Of a stretch of DNA of 64,000 nucleotides, positions 41,880-50,188 are shown piece after piece. The DNA is from DASSUW01 sp963774155 (lineage in GTDB: Bacteria; Actinomycetota; Thermoleophilia; Solirubrobacterales; Solirubrobacteraceae). Location: contig CAVZDW010000013.1 of the NCBI GenBank assembly GCA_963774155.1, positions 1 through 64,000 of the forward strand, in the 5' to 3' direction. The position numbers and the translations under genes are program-made. The notes beneath the pieces are model-generated. The model saw only the letters and a list, made by a program, of their open reading frames with translations, was not told where the DNA came from and ran no database searches. Numbering within the stretch: the first letter of the stretch is position 1; each line of letters begins with the position of its first letter.

Positions 41880-43298
41880 ATGAGTACGTTCGCCGACCTC
41901 GGGCTTGCTGAGGACATCCTTGCTGCACTGCGTGATGTGGGCTACGAGTCGCCCAGCCCGATCCAGGAGCAGGCGATCCCGATCCTCCTCCAAGGCCGTG
42001 ACGTCATCGGCCAGGCGCAGACGGGCACGGGCAAGACCGCCGCGTTCGGACTGCCGCTGCTGCAGTCCGTCGATCCCGAGGATCCGGACGTGCAGGCGCT
42101 CGTCCTCACGCCGACACGCGAGCTGTGCATCCAGGTCACCCAGGCGCTGCGGACCTACGGCTCGCACAAGGGCATCAACCCCGTCGCCGTGTTCGGCGGC
42201 GCCCCGATCCGCGACCAGCAGGCGTACCTGAAGGGCGGCGCGCCGGTGGTGGTCGGGACCGTCGGCCGCGTGCTCGACCTCATCTCGCGCCACTCGCTGA
42301 TGCTGCACTCGTGCCGCAACGTGGTGCTCGACGAGGCCGACGAGATGCTCGACCTCGGCTTCCTCGAGGACGTCGAGAAGATCCTCTCCCACACGCCGAA
42401 CGGCCGCCAGACGGCGCTGTTCAGCGCGACCATGCCGGCGCCGATCCGCGCGCTGGCCGAGCGCCACCTCTACGACCCGGAGATGATCAAGGTCAAGGCG
42501 GCGACGCTGACCATCGACACGGTCGAGCAGTTCTTCCTCGAGACCAAGCCGCAGGACAAGGTGGCCTCACTGGCCCGCGTGCTGGAGGCCGAGCGGCCGA
42601 CGCAGGCGATCGTCTTCGCCCGCACGAAGATCCGCACCGAGCAGCTCTACCGCACGCTGCGCGACAAGGGCATGAACGTCAAGGCGCTGCACGGCGACAT
42701 GTCCCAGGGCGCCCGCGACGGCGTGATGATCTCCTTCAAGGGCGGCCGGGTCCCGATCCTCGTCGCGACGGATGTCGCCGCCCGCGGGCTCGACATCGCC
42801 GACGTGACCCACATCGTCAACTTCGACGTGCCGACGTCGCCCGACGTCTACGTGCACCGCATCGGGCGCACGGGCCGCGTCGGCCGCTCGGGTCGCGCCA
42901 TCACCTTCATCGAGCCGCGTCAGAAACGAGACCTCGAGGCGATCGAGAAGCACGCCGGCACGCAGGTCGCGCCGTGGGCCGAGGGCGCGCACGTCGCGCC
43001 GGCGCGCACCGTGGAGCCGCCCCGCCGCCACCGCAAGCCGCGCGATTCGAACGGCGCCGTGGACTTCGCGAAGCTGATCGCCTCCGGCGGTCGCGCCGCC
43101 GGCCTGGCCGAGGCCGACCTCATCCACGCCGTCACCTCGCGGGCCGGGCTCGACGGCGAGGCGGTCCGCAACGTCCGCGTGCTGGAGCGCTTCGCGCTGC
43201 TCGAGGTGCCCGCCGCCGAGGCCGACCGGGTGGCCGGTGCGGTCGACGGCACCGAGGTCCGGGGCTACAAGCTCCGGGTCGAGCCCGCCCGAAGCTGA
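41880..43298 (+). CDS. DEAD-box RNA helicase with DbpA-type RNA-binding end
   Basis: The 472-residue protein has the Q motif (PSPIQEQAIPILLQGRDV), Walker A AQTGTGKT, PTRELCIQ, DEADEMLDLGFL, FSATMPAPIRAL, and in the second lobe VFARTKIRTEQLY, VATDVAARGLDI and HRIGRTGRVGRSGR. After about residue 385 comes a basic linker (PRRHRKPRDSNG) and a compact domain (KLIASGGRAAGLAEADLIHA; RNVRVLERFALLEVPAAEA) like the RRM-type DbpA domain. It likely remodels rRNA or mRNA structure, perhaps at low temperature. Confidence 0.95.
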   Translation: MSTFADLGLAEDILAALRDVGYESPSPIQEQAIPILLQGRDVIGQAQTGTGKTAAFGLPLLQSVDPEDPDVQALVLTPTRELCIQVTQALRTYGSHKGINPVAVFGGAPIRDQQAYLKGGAPVVVGTVGRVLDLISRHSLMLHSCRNVVLDEADEMLDLGFLEDVEKILSHTPNGRQTALFSATMPAPIRALAERHLYDPEMIKVKAATLTIDTVEQFFLETKPQDKVASLARVLEAERPTQAIVFARTKIRTEQLYRTLRDKGMNVKALHGDMSQGARDGVMISFKGGRVPILVATDVAARGLDIADVTHIVNFDVPTSPDVYVHRIGRTGRVGRSGRAITFIEPRQKRDLEAIEKHAGTQVAPWAEGAHVAPARTVEPPRRHRKPRDSNGAVDFAKLIASGGRAAGLAEADLIHAVTSRAGLDGEAVRNVRVLERFALLEVPAAEADRVAGAVDGTEVRGYKLRVEPARS

Positions 43299-43313
43299 GC
43301 GGCCTCCGAGCGA

Positions 43314-43319
43314 TACGGT
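43314..43319 (+). promoter_or_regulatory. -10 box (TACGGT) for the cyclophilin gene
   Basis: TACGGT ends 7 bases before the ATG at 43327. A GGGAG lies in the gap but would be at the very 5' end of the message. Confidence 0.4.
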
Positions 43320-43326
43320 GGGAGCC

Positions 43327-43785
43327 ATGTCGCAGATGACGATGACTACGAATCACGGGGACATCGTCCTCGAGCTGTTCGACGAGGATGCCCCCGAGAC
43401 GGTCGAGAACTTCCGGACGCTGGCGGAGAAGGGCTTCTACGACGGCCTGATCTTCCACCGGGTGATCCCCGACTTCATGATCCAGGGCGGCTGCCCCGAG
43501 GGCACCGGCACCGGCGGCCCCGGCTACACGTTCAAGGACGAGTTCAACGACCACAAGGTCGTGCGCGGCGCGCTGGCCATGGCCAACGCCGGGCCCGGCA
43601 CCAACGGGTCGCAGTTCTTCATCGTGACCACCGATGCGGCGCCGTGGCTCGACGGCAAGCACACGGTGTTCGGCGAGGTCGCCGACGGGATGGACGTGGT
43701 CAACACGATCGGCACGCTGCCGACCGACGGCCGCGACCGCCCCACGCAGGAAGCGCGGATCGAGCGGCTCGCCGTCACCGCCTGA
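43327..43785 (+). CDS. Cyclophilin-type peptidyl-prolyl isomerase
   Basis: The 152-residue cytoplasmic cyclophilin has the catalytic Arg in LIFHRVIPDFMIQGGCP, the substrate pocket in LAMANAGPGTNGSQFFIVT and the loop WLDGKHTVFGEVADGMDVV. No signal peptide is seen. It catalyses cis-trans isomerisation of Xaa-Pro bonds during folding. The ATG at 43327 (MSQMTMTTNHGDIVLELF) is chosen because the first beta strand begins close by. Confidence 0.9.
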   Translation: MSQMTMTTNHGDIVLELFDEDAPETVENFRTLAEKGFYDGLIFHRVIPDFMIQGGCPEGTGTGGPGYTFKDEFNDHKVVRGALAMANAGPGTNGSQFFIVTTDAAPWLDGKHTVFGEVADGMDVVNTIGTLPTDGRDRPTQEARIERLAVTA

Positions 43786-43790
43786 GGCTC

Positions 43791-43796
43791 TAGCCT
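43791..43796 (+). promoter_or_regulatory. -10 box (TAGCCT) for the aldehyde dehydrogenase gene
   Basis: TAGCCT ends 6 bases before the ATG at 43803 with no ribosome site. Confidence 0.4.
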
Positions 43797-43802
43797 CTGG
43801 CC

Positions 43803-45317
43803 ATGGCCACCACGATCGAGAAGACCGCGACCGTCGAGGTCGAGAACCCGGCGACCGGCCAGATCATCCGCTCGCTGCCCGTCACCTCACCCGACGAGGT
43901 GGCGGCGATGGTGGAGCGCGCCCGGGCGGCCCAGCCGGCCTGGGAGGCCCTCGGCTACGAGGGCCGCGGCCGCGTGCTCAAGCGCATGCGCAAGTGGCTG
44001 GTGGACAACGCCGAGCGCGTCATCCGCACGATCATGGACGAGAGCGGCAAGACGTACGAGGACGCGATGGTGGCGGAGATCGCCTACGGCGCGGGCGCCC
44101 TGGGCTTCTGGGCCAAGAAGGCGCCCAAGTACCTGGCCGACGAGAAGGTCCGCCCGTCGAACAAGTTCATCCCCGGGCGCCGCGCGGTCGTCCGCTACGC
44201 GCCGGTCGGCGTCGTCGGGGTCATCGGGCCGTGGAACTACCCCCTCAACAACACGTTCGGGGACGCGATCCCGGCGCTGGCGGCCGGCAACGCGGTCGTG
44301 CTCAAGCCCTCCGAGGTCACGCCGCTCACCTCGCTCCTGCTCGCCGAGGGGATGCGCGAGAGCGGCCTGCCGGAGGGCGTGCTGCAGGTGGCCATCGGCG
44401 CCGCCGACACGGCCACCGCACTGGTCGACGCGGTCGACTTCGTGATGTTCACGGGCTCGACGGCGACCGGCAAGAAGGTCATGGCCCGCGCGGCGGAGAC
44501 GCTCACGCCCGTCTCGCTGGAACTGGGCGGCAAGGATCCGATGATCGTGCTGGCCGACGCGAACCTCGAGCGCGCCGCGAACGCCGCCACGTACTACGCG
44601 ATGCAGAACGGCGGCCAGACCTGCATCTCGGTCGAGCGCGTCTACGTCGAGGCGCCGGTCTACGACCAGTTCGTCGGCGCCGTCGCCGAGCGCGTCAAGG
44701 CGCTGCGTCAGGGCCCTCCCGGCGGTGCCGGCAGCGTCGACGTCGGCGCGGTCACCTTCGCACCCCAGATCGACATCGTCGATCGTCACGTCGAGGCGGC
44801 GCGCACGGCCGGGGCGCGAGTGCTCACCGGCGGCCACCGGCGCGAGGGCGCCGGGCGCTTCTACGAGCCCACCGTGCTCGCCGACGTCGACCACACGATG
44901 AGCGCGATGACCGAGGAGACGTTCGGCCCGACGCTCCCGATCATGAAGGTCGCCGATGCCGACGAGGCCGTCCGCATGGCCAACGACTCGGTCTACGGCC
45001 TCGGCGCGTCGGTCTGGACCAAGGACACGGCGCGCGGCGAGGAGATCGCGGACCGGCTCCAGAGCGGCTACGTCTGCGTGAACGACGTCAACGTGAACTA
45101 CTTCGCGTACGAGCTGCCGATGGGCGGCTGGAAGGAATCGGGACTCGGGGTGCGCCACGGCGCCGCGGGCATCCGCAAGTACACCCGCCAGCACGCGATC
45201 CTCGTCACGCCGTTCGCGATGAAGAACGAGATCCACTTCTTCCCGTACAGCGCGCGCAAGACGAAGCTCGTCGGGCGCCTGCTCAAGCTCCTCTACGGCC
45301 GCGGGCCGCGAGCCTGA
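43803..45317 (+). CDS. Aldehyde dehydrogenase (NAD(P)+-dependent)
   Basis: The 504-residue protein has the ALDH signature residues: the catalytic Cys in NGGQTCISVERVYVEA, the general base Glu in LTPVSLELGGKDPMIVL, the cofactor motif VDFVMFTGSTATGKKVM and the structural Asn in VGVIGPWNYPLNNTFG. The C-terminus is long and basic (FPYSARKTKLVGRLLKLLYG), which in related succinate-semialdehyde or fatty-aldehyde dehydrogenases helps membrane contact; this is inference. Substrate unknown. The last 25 bases overlap the convergent glycosyltransferase gene. Confidence 0.9.
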   Translation: MATTIEKTATVEVENPATGQIIRSLPVTSPDEVAAMVERARAAQPAWEALGYEGRGRVLKRMRKWLVDNAERVIRTIMDESGKTYEDAMVAEIAYGAGALGFWAKKAPKYLADEKVRPSNKFIPGRRAVVRYAPVGVVGVIGPWNYPLNNTFGDAIPALAAGNAVVLKPSEVTPLTSLLLAEGMRESGLPEGVLQVAIGAADTATALVDAVDFVMFTGSTATGKKVMARAAETLTPVSLELGGKDPMIVLADANLERAANAATYYAMQNGGQTCISVERVYVEAPVYDQFVGAVAERVKALRQGPPGGAGSVDVGAVTFAPQIDIVDRHVEAARTAGARVLTGGHRREGAGRFYEPTVLADVDHTMSAMTEETFGPTLPIMKVADADEAVRMANDSVYGLGASVWTKDTARGEEIADRLQSGYVCVNDVNVNYFAYELPMGGWKESGLGVRHGAAGIRKYTRQHAILVTPFAMKNEIHFFPYSARKTKLVGRLLKLLYGRGPRA

Positions 45318-46432
45318 GCGCGCAGCAGCCCGATCGCGTGCCGTGCGCGCCGGCGGGTCGTGTCGAGCCGGTAGACCCGCCGCGGGATCGCCGGATCCCC
45401 GAGGAACGGGTAGTCGCCGTACGCCCGCCCGCCGATCCGGACCTTCGGATTGCGGCGCAGCTCCTCGCGCTCGAAGCGCAGCACCTCGAGCAGCTCAGGG
45501 ACCCGCCGGTGGCGGACGAGGTGCCACTTGAGGCGCTGGATCGGCGGCAGCGGAGCCTCGACGCCCTCGCCGGCGCGCTCCAGGTAGGCGGTGGCGAGAT
45601 CGAGGAACGCCTCCCGGTAGGCGTCGTCGCCCTCGGGGAACACGTCGAGGTGGTACAGCAGGTCCTCGCCGACGACGCTCTCGTCGTACCAGCGCGGCGA
45701 GCCCGGCGGGCCGTCCGCGACGAGAAAGGCGCGCGCGTGCTCGATCGCGGCGAAGCGATCGCGCAGGGTGCGGAGCTCGGTCCGGCGCTGGGTGATCGAG
45801 CCCTCGCGCACCCGGTAGAGGTAGACGGGCTCGGCGATCACGTCGACCGACCGCGCCAGGAAGTGCGCCGGGATGGTGACGGGGATGTCCTCGTGCAGGA
45901 CGCCCTCGGGGAAGCTGAGGGCATGCGCGTCCCAGAACGCACGACGCCAGAGCTTGTTCTGGGCCATGCGGTCGGAGAGCAGCCAGCGCAGGCGCGTGAC
46001 GTGCGTGCGGTCGCGACGGCGCAGGAACGCCTTGCGCAGGAAGGCCGTCGGCCACGTGCGGGCGCCGTCGAAGCGATGGACGTTGCCGGTGGCGAAGTCC
46101 GAGCCGGTGCGATCGAGCGTGGCGACGAGCCGCTCGAGCGCGCCCGGCGGGAGCCGGTCGTCGCTGTCCGCGAAGAGGAGCAGCTCGCCCTCCGCCTCCC
46201 GCACGCCGGTGTTGCGGGCGCTGCCCAGGCCGCCGTTGGGCTGCCGCACCAGCCGCAGGCGCGGATCGCGCTCGGCGTAGCGCTCGGCGATCGCCGCGCT
46301 GCCGTCGGGCGAGCCGTCGTCGACCATCACGACCTCGAAGTCGCGGAACGTCTGGGCCAGGATCGAGTCCAGGCACTCCGCGAGGAAGGCCTCGACCTCG
46401 TAGATCGGCACCACGATGCTCACGCGCGGCAT
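45293..46432 (-). CDS. Glycosyltransferase family 2 protein
   Basis: The 379-residue protein has a GT-A fold: VSIVVPIYEVEAFLAECLDS, the nucleotide part VVMVDDGSPDGSAAIAERYA, ARNTGVREAEGELLLFADSD with the metal-binding DSDD, and the acceptor part FPEGVLHEDIPVTIPAHFLA. The C-terminal 130 residues (helical; VGEDLLYHLDVFPEGDDAYR) resemble enzymes that build cell-wall or capsule polymers. Donor and acceptor are unknown. It is divergent to a family 4 glycosyltransferase with only 20 bases between the starts, suggesting a joint role in one surface glycan. Confidence 0.85.
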   Translation of the reverse strand: MPRVSIVVPIYEVEAFLAECLDSILAQTFRDFEVVMVDDGSPDGSAAIAERYAERDPRLRLVRQPNGGLGSARNTGVREAEGELLLFADSDDRLPPGALERLVATLDRTGSDFATGNVHRFDGARTWPTAFLRKAFLRRRDRTHVTRLRWLLSDRMAQNKLWRRAFWDAHALSFPEGVLHEDIPVTIPAHFLARSVDVIAEPVYLYRVREGSITQRRTELRTLRDRFAAIEHARAFLVADGPPGSPRWYDESVVGEDLLYHLDVFPEGDDAYREAFLDLATAYLERAGEGVEAPLPPIQRLKWHLVRHRRVPELLEVLRFEREELRRNPKVRIGGRAYGDYPFLGDPAIPRRVYRLDTTRRRARHAIGLLRAQARGPRP

Positions 46433-46452
46433 CAGCGGCTCACGGTGACGGC

Positions 46453-47721
46453 ATGACGCGCGTGTCGCGGCGTCGCCGGCTGCTGGGCCGGCCGGCCCTC
46501 GCCCTGCACCGGACGGCGCTGGCCGCCGTCCGGCGCCTGCCCGCGCGCAGGCCGCGGCCGCCCGCCGAGCCGCCGGCGATCCGGATCGTCCTGGCCAACG
46601 CCCACGCCATGGGCGGCACCATACGCACCACGCTCGAGCTGGCCGGGCATCTCGCCCAACGCTACGAGGTCGAGGTGATCGCGCTCAAACGGCTCGAGGC
46701 GCGTGAGCCGTTCTTCCCGTTCCCGGCGGGCGTGACGGTGACCACGCTCGACGACCGCGGGCGGCCGCGGGGCCGGGTCGAGCGCGTGCTGGCCCGGCTC
46801 CCCAGCGTGCTCACGCATCCCGAGGACTACGGCTACGGCGCGGCGAGCCTGTGGACCGACCTGCAGCTCGTGCGCCGCCTGCGCGCGGCGGGCGGCGACG
46901 TCGTGCTCGCCACGCGCCCGGCCTGGGCACTGCTGGCGGCCGCCGCGGCGCCGCCCGACGCCGCCGTCGTGGCCCACGAGCACATGCACTTCGGCGCCCA
47001 CCGGCCCGCCCTCGGCGCGGACATCCGCCGCCGCTACGGCGACCTCGAGGCGCTCGTCGTGCTCACCGAGGGCGACCGCGCGGAATACGCCGCCCTGCTC
47101 GGCGACCGCGTCGTGCGCATCCCCAACCCGACGCCGGCGGGCGAGGGCGGCGTCTCGGCGCTCGACCGCCCGGTCGTGGTGGCCGCGGGGCGCCTCAACC
47201 GCCAGAAGGGCTTCGACCTGCTGATCGCGGCGTGGGCCGCCGTGGCCCGCGAGCATCCGGACTGGACGCTGCGGATCTACGGCGGCGGGCCGGAGCGGGC
47301 CGCGCTCGAGGCGCTGGTGGACCAGCACGGCCTGCGCGGGAGCGCCGAGCTCATGGGCCCGACGCGCAAGCTCGGCGAGGCGCTCGCCCAGGCGAGCGTG
47401 TTCGTGCTCAGCTCGCGCTTCGAGGGTTTCGGCCTGGTGATCCTCGAGGCGATGAGCCACGGCCTGCCGGTCGTGAGCTTCGACTGCCCGCGGGGCCCGG
47501 GGGAGATCATCACGCCCGGCAGCGACGGCACGCTCGTGCCGCCGGAGGACGTCGAGGCCCTGTCCGTGGCGCTCGGCGACATGCTCTCCGACCCCGGGCG
47601 CCGCCGTCGCTACGGCGCCGCCGCGCTCGAGACCGCGGCGGCCTATGACCCGCGCGCGATCCAGGCGCACTGGGAGACGCTGATCTCAGCCCTCCAGAAG
47701 GGCGAGCCGCCCAAGGCCTAG
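46453..47721 (+). CDS. Glycosyltransferase family 4 protein
   Basis: The 422-residue GT-B protein has the nucleotide-sugar domain signatures PVVVAAGRLNRQKGFDLLIA (residues about 237-256), LRIYGGGPERAALEALV and the EX7E motif in SRFEGFGLVILEAMSHGLPV. The N-terminal acceptor domain starts with IRIVLANAHAMGGTIRTTLE after about 40 basic residues. It transfers a sugar from a nucleotide donor to a glycan or lipid. Tail end overlaps the methyltransferase gene by 36 bases on the other strand. Confidence 0.85.
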   Translation: MTRVSRRRRLLGRPALALHRTALAAVRRLPARRPRPPAEPPAIRIVLANAHAMGGTIRTTLELAGHLAQRYEVEVIALKRLEAREPFFPFPAGVTVTTLDDRGRPRGRVERVLARLPSVLTHPEDYGYGAASLWTDLQLVRRLRAAGGDVVLATRPAWALLAAAAAPPDAAVVAHEHMHFGAHRPALGADIRRRYGDLEALVVLTEGDRAEYAALLGDRVVRIPNPTPAGEGGVSALDRPVVVAAGRLNRQKGFDLLIAAWAAVAREHPDWTLRIYGGGPERAALEALVDQHGLRGSAELMGPTRKLGEALAQASVFVLSSRFEGFGLVILEAMSHGLPVVSFDCPRGPGEIITPGSDGTLVPPEDVEALSVALGDMLSDPGRRRRYGAAALETAAAYDPRAIQAHWETLISALQKGEPPKA

Positions 47722-49095
47722 GAGGCTCGCCTCGAGCTCGGCCTCCGGCCGGCCGAGCTCGCGCACCAGCGCCGCGCGGTCGCGCGTGCCGTCGAGCAGC
47801 CCGATCAGCCGCCGCCCGAGCTCGTCCTGGATCTCGACGCTCGTGTGCACGAGCGTGGTCACGCGCGTGCCCTCGGCGGCCATCAGCCGGGCGAGCGCGC
47901 CGGCCACCGGCCGCTCCGCCGGGACCGTGCTGAGCGCGGGCGACCAAGTGTGCAGCCGGACGAGGTTGGCCGCGTAGGCGCGGCTCAGCGTCTCGCACAG
48001 CACCGCGCTGTCGTCGCCGGCGGCCAGCTCGGCCACGGGCAGCGCCCGCGGCCACGCCTCGGCCAGCCGGACCAGCGCGCGCTTGACGCCCTCGTGGTCC
48101 GTGGTCAGCGTGGCGCCGGCCGGGCCGGCGAACGTCACCCGCCCCGCGATCGCCTCGCCCACGGGGCGTGCGGGGGTCGCCGCCAGCATGCCGAGCACCG
48201 CCTCCGGGCCCGGGCGGCTTGTCGCCGCCCCGGCGTGGCAGAGCAGGCTCTGGCGGAACATCCGGCCCTTGAAGAAGTCGAGGTACTGCTCGCGCGCGAT
48301 GTCGTCGTCGGCGAGCGCGGCCAGCGGGTCGGCCACGCCCGCGGTACGCATCTCGAAGACGTCCGCCTCGGCCAGGAAGCGCAGCCCGTGGCGCTCGGCG
48401 TGGGCGGCGAAGTCGGCGAAGAGGATCGCCTCGTGATGCTCCGCCAGCTCGTCGTGGAAGAGCGCGGCGTCGCCCTGCTCGAGCGCCCGCTCGGCCTGGC
48501 GGGCCAGCGTCTGGCGAAGCTCGTCGCCCTCACGGCCGGCGTCCGCGACGGCGCGCAGCAGGGCGCGGGCCTGCTCGATCCGCTCGGCCGGGTCGGCGAC
48601 CCCGCGCAGGTGCCACCGCAGCATCTGCCGCGTGATCTCGCGCAGGTGGCCGCCCGGCAGCACGTCGTAGGAGACGTAGGCGACCCCCTGCGGCGCGAGG
48701 TGGGCGCGGCAGGCGGCGAGCAGCGCGTCGCGGCGCGCCGGGTCGATCCACGAGTACACGCCGTGCGCGACGACATAGTCGAACTCCCCGAGCTCCGGCA
48801 GCGCCGCGAGGTCCGCCTGGCGGACCGCGAGGTTGCCGAGGCCGAGGGCGTCGCCCAGCGCGGCCGCGCGCTCGATCGCGCGCGCCGACGCGTCGAGCCC
48901 GGCGAACGTCGCCGCCGGCAGCCCGTAGGCCATCGGCACGAGGTTGCCACCGTCACCGCAGCCGAGCTCGAGCAGCCGGCACGACTCCGGTGGAGCCGGG
49001 CTGAGCCCGAACAGCGTCGCGACGGTGGCCAGGCGGTCTGGGTGGGTCTGCGCGAACGGGTGCCCGGGGTACGGAACCCGGTCGTACTCCGTCAG
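47686..49095 (-). CDS. PKMT-type SAM methyltransferase with regulatory domain, CTG start overlapping the hcp-type stop
   Basis: The 469-residue protein is a class I methyltransferase: SAM motif LLELGCGDGGNLVPMAYGL near residue 40, YVVAHGVYSWIDPARRD near 105, then a helical middle region (residues about 190-290) like the methyltransferase regulatory domain of bacterial protein lysine methyltransferases, and a C-terminal helical domain. Its N-terminus TEYDRVPYPGHPFAQTHPDR fits the family only if translation starts at the CTG at 49095, just before it. That CTG overlaps the TGA of the Hcp-type gene (CTGA, 49092-49095), the same geometry as the ATGA and GTGA overlaps elsewhere. A GTG at 49122 is the alternative. 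The substrate is unknown, possibly the coupled Hcp-type protein. Confidence 0.8.
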   Translation of the reverse strand: MTEYDRVPYPGHPFAQTHPDRLATVATLFGLSPAPPESCRLLELGCGDGGNLVPMAYGLPAATFAGLDASARAIERAAALGDALGLGNLAVRQADLAALPELGEFDYVVAHGVYSWIDPARRDALLAACRAHLAPQGVAYVSYDVLPGGHLREITRQMLRWHLRGVADPAERIEQARALLRAVADAGREGDELRQTLARQAERALEQGDAALFHDELAEHHEAILFADFAAHAERHGLRFLAEADVFEMRTAGVADPLAALADDDIAREQYLDFFKGRMFRQSLLCHAGAATSRPGPEAVLGMLAATPARPVGEAIAGRVTFAGPAGATLTTDHEGVKRALVRLAEAWPRALPVAELAAGDDSAVLCETLSRAYAANLVRLHTWSPALSTVPAERPVAGALARLMAAEGTRVTTLVHTSVEIQDELGRRLIGLLDGTRDRAALVRELGRPEAELEASLLGLGRLALLEG

Positions 49096-49571
49096 AGCTT
49101 CTTGTTGGCCTTGGCGTCCCACCCGGCCGTGACCGGCGCGTCGAGGGAGCCGTCGGCCTTCTGCGCCTTGTACTCCACGCGGATGGCGCCGAAGTTGAGG
49201 GAGACCGAGTCCGTGGGCGGCTCGCCGCCCGCGGCGCCGGTCTGGTAGCCGGTCACCAGCACGTCGGTGAACGTCCATGTGAGGAACTCGAGCTGCGTCG
49301 GGCCGGCCCGCACGGCGGACAGCTTGGCCTCCTTGGTGTGCGTACCCGACGCGCAGGCCAGGAACAGCTTCGGGCTTGCCTTGCTCACCGGCGTCGTGAA
49401 CTGAAAGTCCTGCATCTGCACGCGGCCGGCGCCACCGCCCCCGCCGCCCGGCGCGGCGGGCGTCTGGGTCTCGCCCCACGACCAGGACTCGACGTCGAGC
49501 CAGCCCTTGTGCTTGGCGTCCCGGCTCTCGCCCTCGATGCCGGTGATCTGCAGGAAGTAGTCGACCGCCAT
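49092..49571 (-). CDS. Orphan Hcp1-family protein (type VI secretion tube-like)
   Basis: The 159-residue protein matches the Hcp1 fold: VDYFLQITGIEGESRDAKHK, GWLDVESWSWGETQTPA, a Gly-rich loop, VQMQDFQFTTPVSKASPKLF, LACASGTHTKEAKLSAVRAG and TWTFTDVLVTGYQTGAAGG. In Proteobacteria Hcp forms the inner tube of type VI secretion; actinobacteria generally lack the rest of that system and none is present here. No signal peptide is seen. Translation of the methyltransferase gene is coupled to its stop. A CATAGT box lies 10 bases before the ATG. Confidence 0.8.
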   Translation of the reverse strand: MAVDYFLQITGIEGESRDAKHKGWLDVESWSWGETQTPAAPGGGGGGAGRVQMQDFQFTTPVSKASPKLFLACASGTHTKEAKLSAVRAGPTQLEFLTWTFTDVLVTGYQTGAAGGEPPTDSVSLNFGAIRVEYKAQKADGSLDAPVTAGWDAKANKKL

Positions 49572-49582
49572 GGGCAGAGCGA

Positions 49583-50188
49583 CTATGTCAGAAGCTCGCG
49601 GACCTCGGCAAGCGTGCTCGGCGCGTCGCCGCGGTGAAGCACGGTGGCCATGCCGAGCGCCCGTGCCGGTTTGAGGTTGCCGGGCAGGTCGTCCACGAAG
49701 ACGCACGCCTCCGGCGGCAGACCGAGGCGCGCGGCGGCGAGCTCGTAGATCGCCGGGTCGGGCTTGCGCAGGCCGACGTCGCTGGAGATCACCCAAGCGT
49801 CGAAGAGCTCCTCCAGCAGCGCGTCGTCGTACACCGCCGCCGCCCCGACCGAGTTCGACAGCAGGCCCAGCTTCACGCCCGTCCCACGCAGCCCGCGGAT
49901 GCCGTCGATCATCTCGACGTCCGGCGCCATACCGCCGAACAGGCGGTCGAGGAGCCGGTCGGACTCCACCTCGAGCATGGCGGCGAACCGGGGCTCGAAC
50001 TCGGCCGAGGTCAGCTCGCCGGTCTCGAGCCGCGCGAGCAGCGCCTGCGCCTCAGGGTCGCTGCGGAAGCGCTCGCGCACCGTGTCCGGCGCCAGGCCCT
50101 CGGCGGCACAGAACGCCTCGAACGACACGAACGGGCTCGTGGTGAGGACGCCGCCGTAGTCGAGGATCAGCCCGTGGCGGTCTGCCAT
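49583..50188 (-). CDS. HAD-superfamily hydrolase, subclass IA
   Basis: The 201-residue protein has the HAD motifs: I, ILDYGGVLTTSP with the nucleophile Asp; II, LGLLSNSVGAAAVYDD; III, Lys of SSDVGLRKPDPAIYELA; IV, CVFVDDLPGNLKPARALGM. Motif I has DYGGV instead of DxDGT, a variant of the epoxide hydrolase N-domain-like and related HADs, so phosphatase activity may be reduced. The alpha-helical cap lies between motifs I and II. The start at ATG 50188 overlaps the end of the phosphotransferase gene by 22 bases. Confidence 0.85.
   Translation of the reverse strand: MADRHGLILDYGGVLTTSPFVSFEAFCAAEGLAPDTVRERFRSDPEAQALLARLETGELTSAEFEPRFAAMLEVESDRLLDRLFGGMAPDVEMIDGIRGLRGTGVKLGLLSNSVGAAAVYDDALLEELFDAWVISSDVGLRKPDPAIYELAAARLGLPPEACVFVDDLPGNLKPARALGMATVLHRGDAPSTLAEVRELLT

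Noticed and set aside
49092..49571. Type VI secretion system
   Set aside because: Only an Hcp-type protein is present; no other component is in the window.
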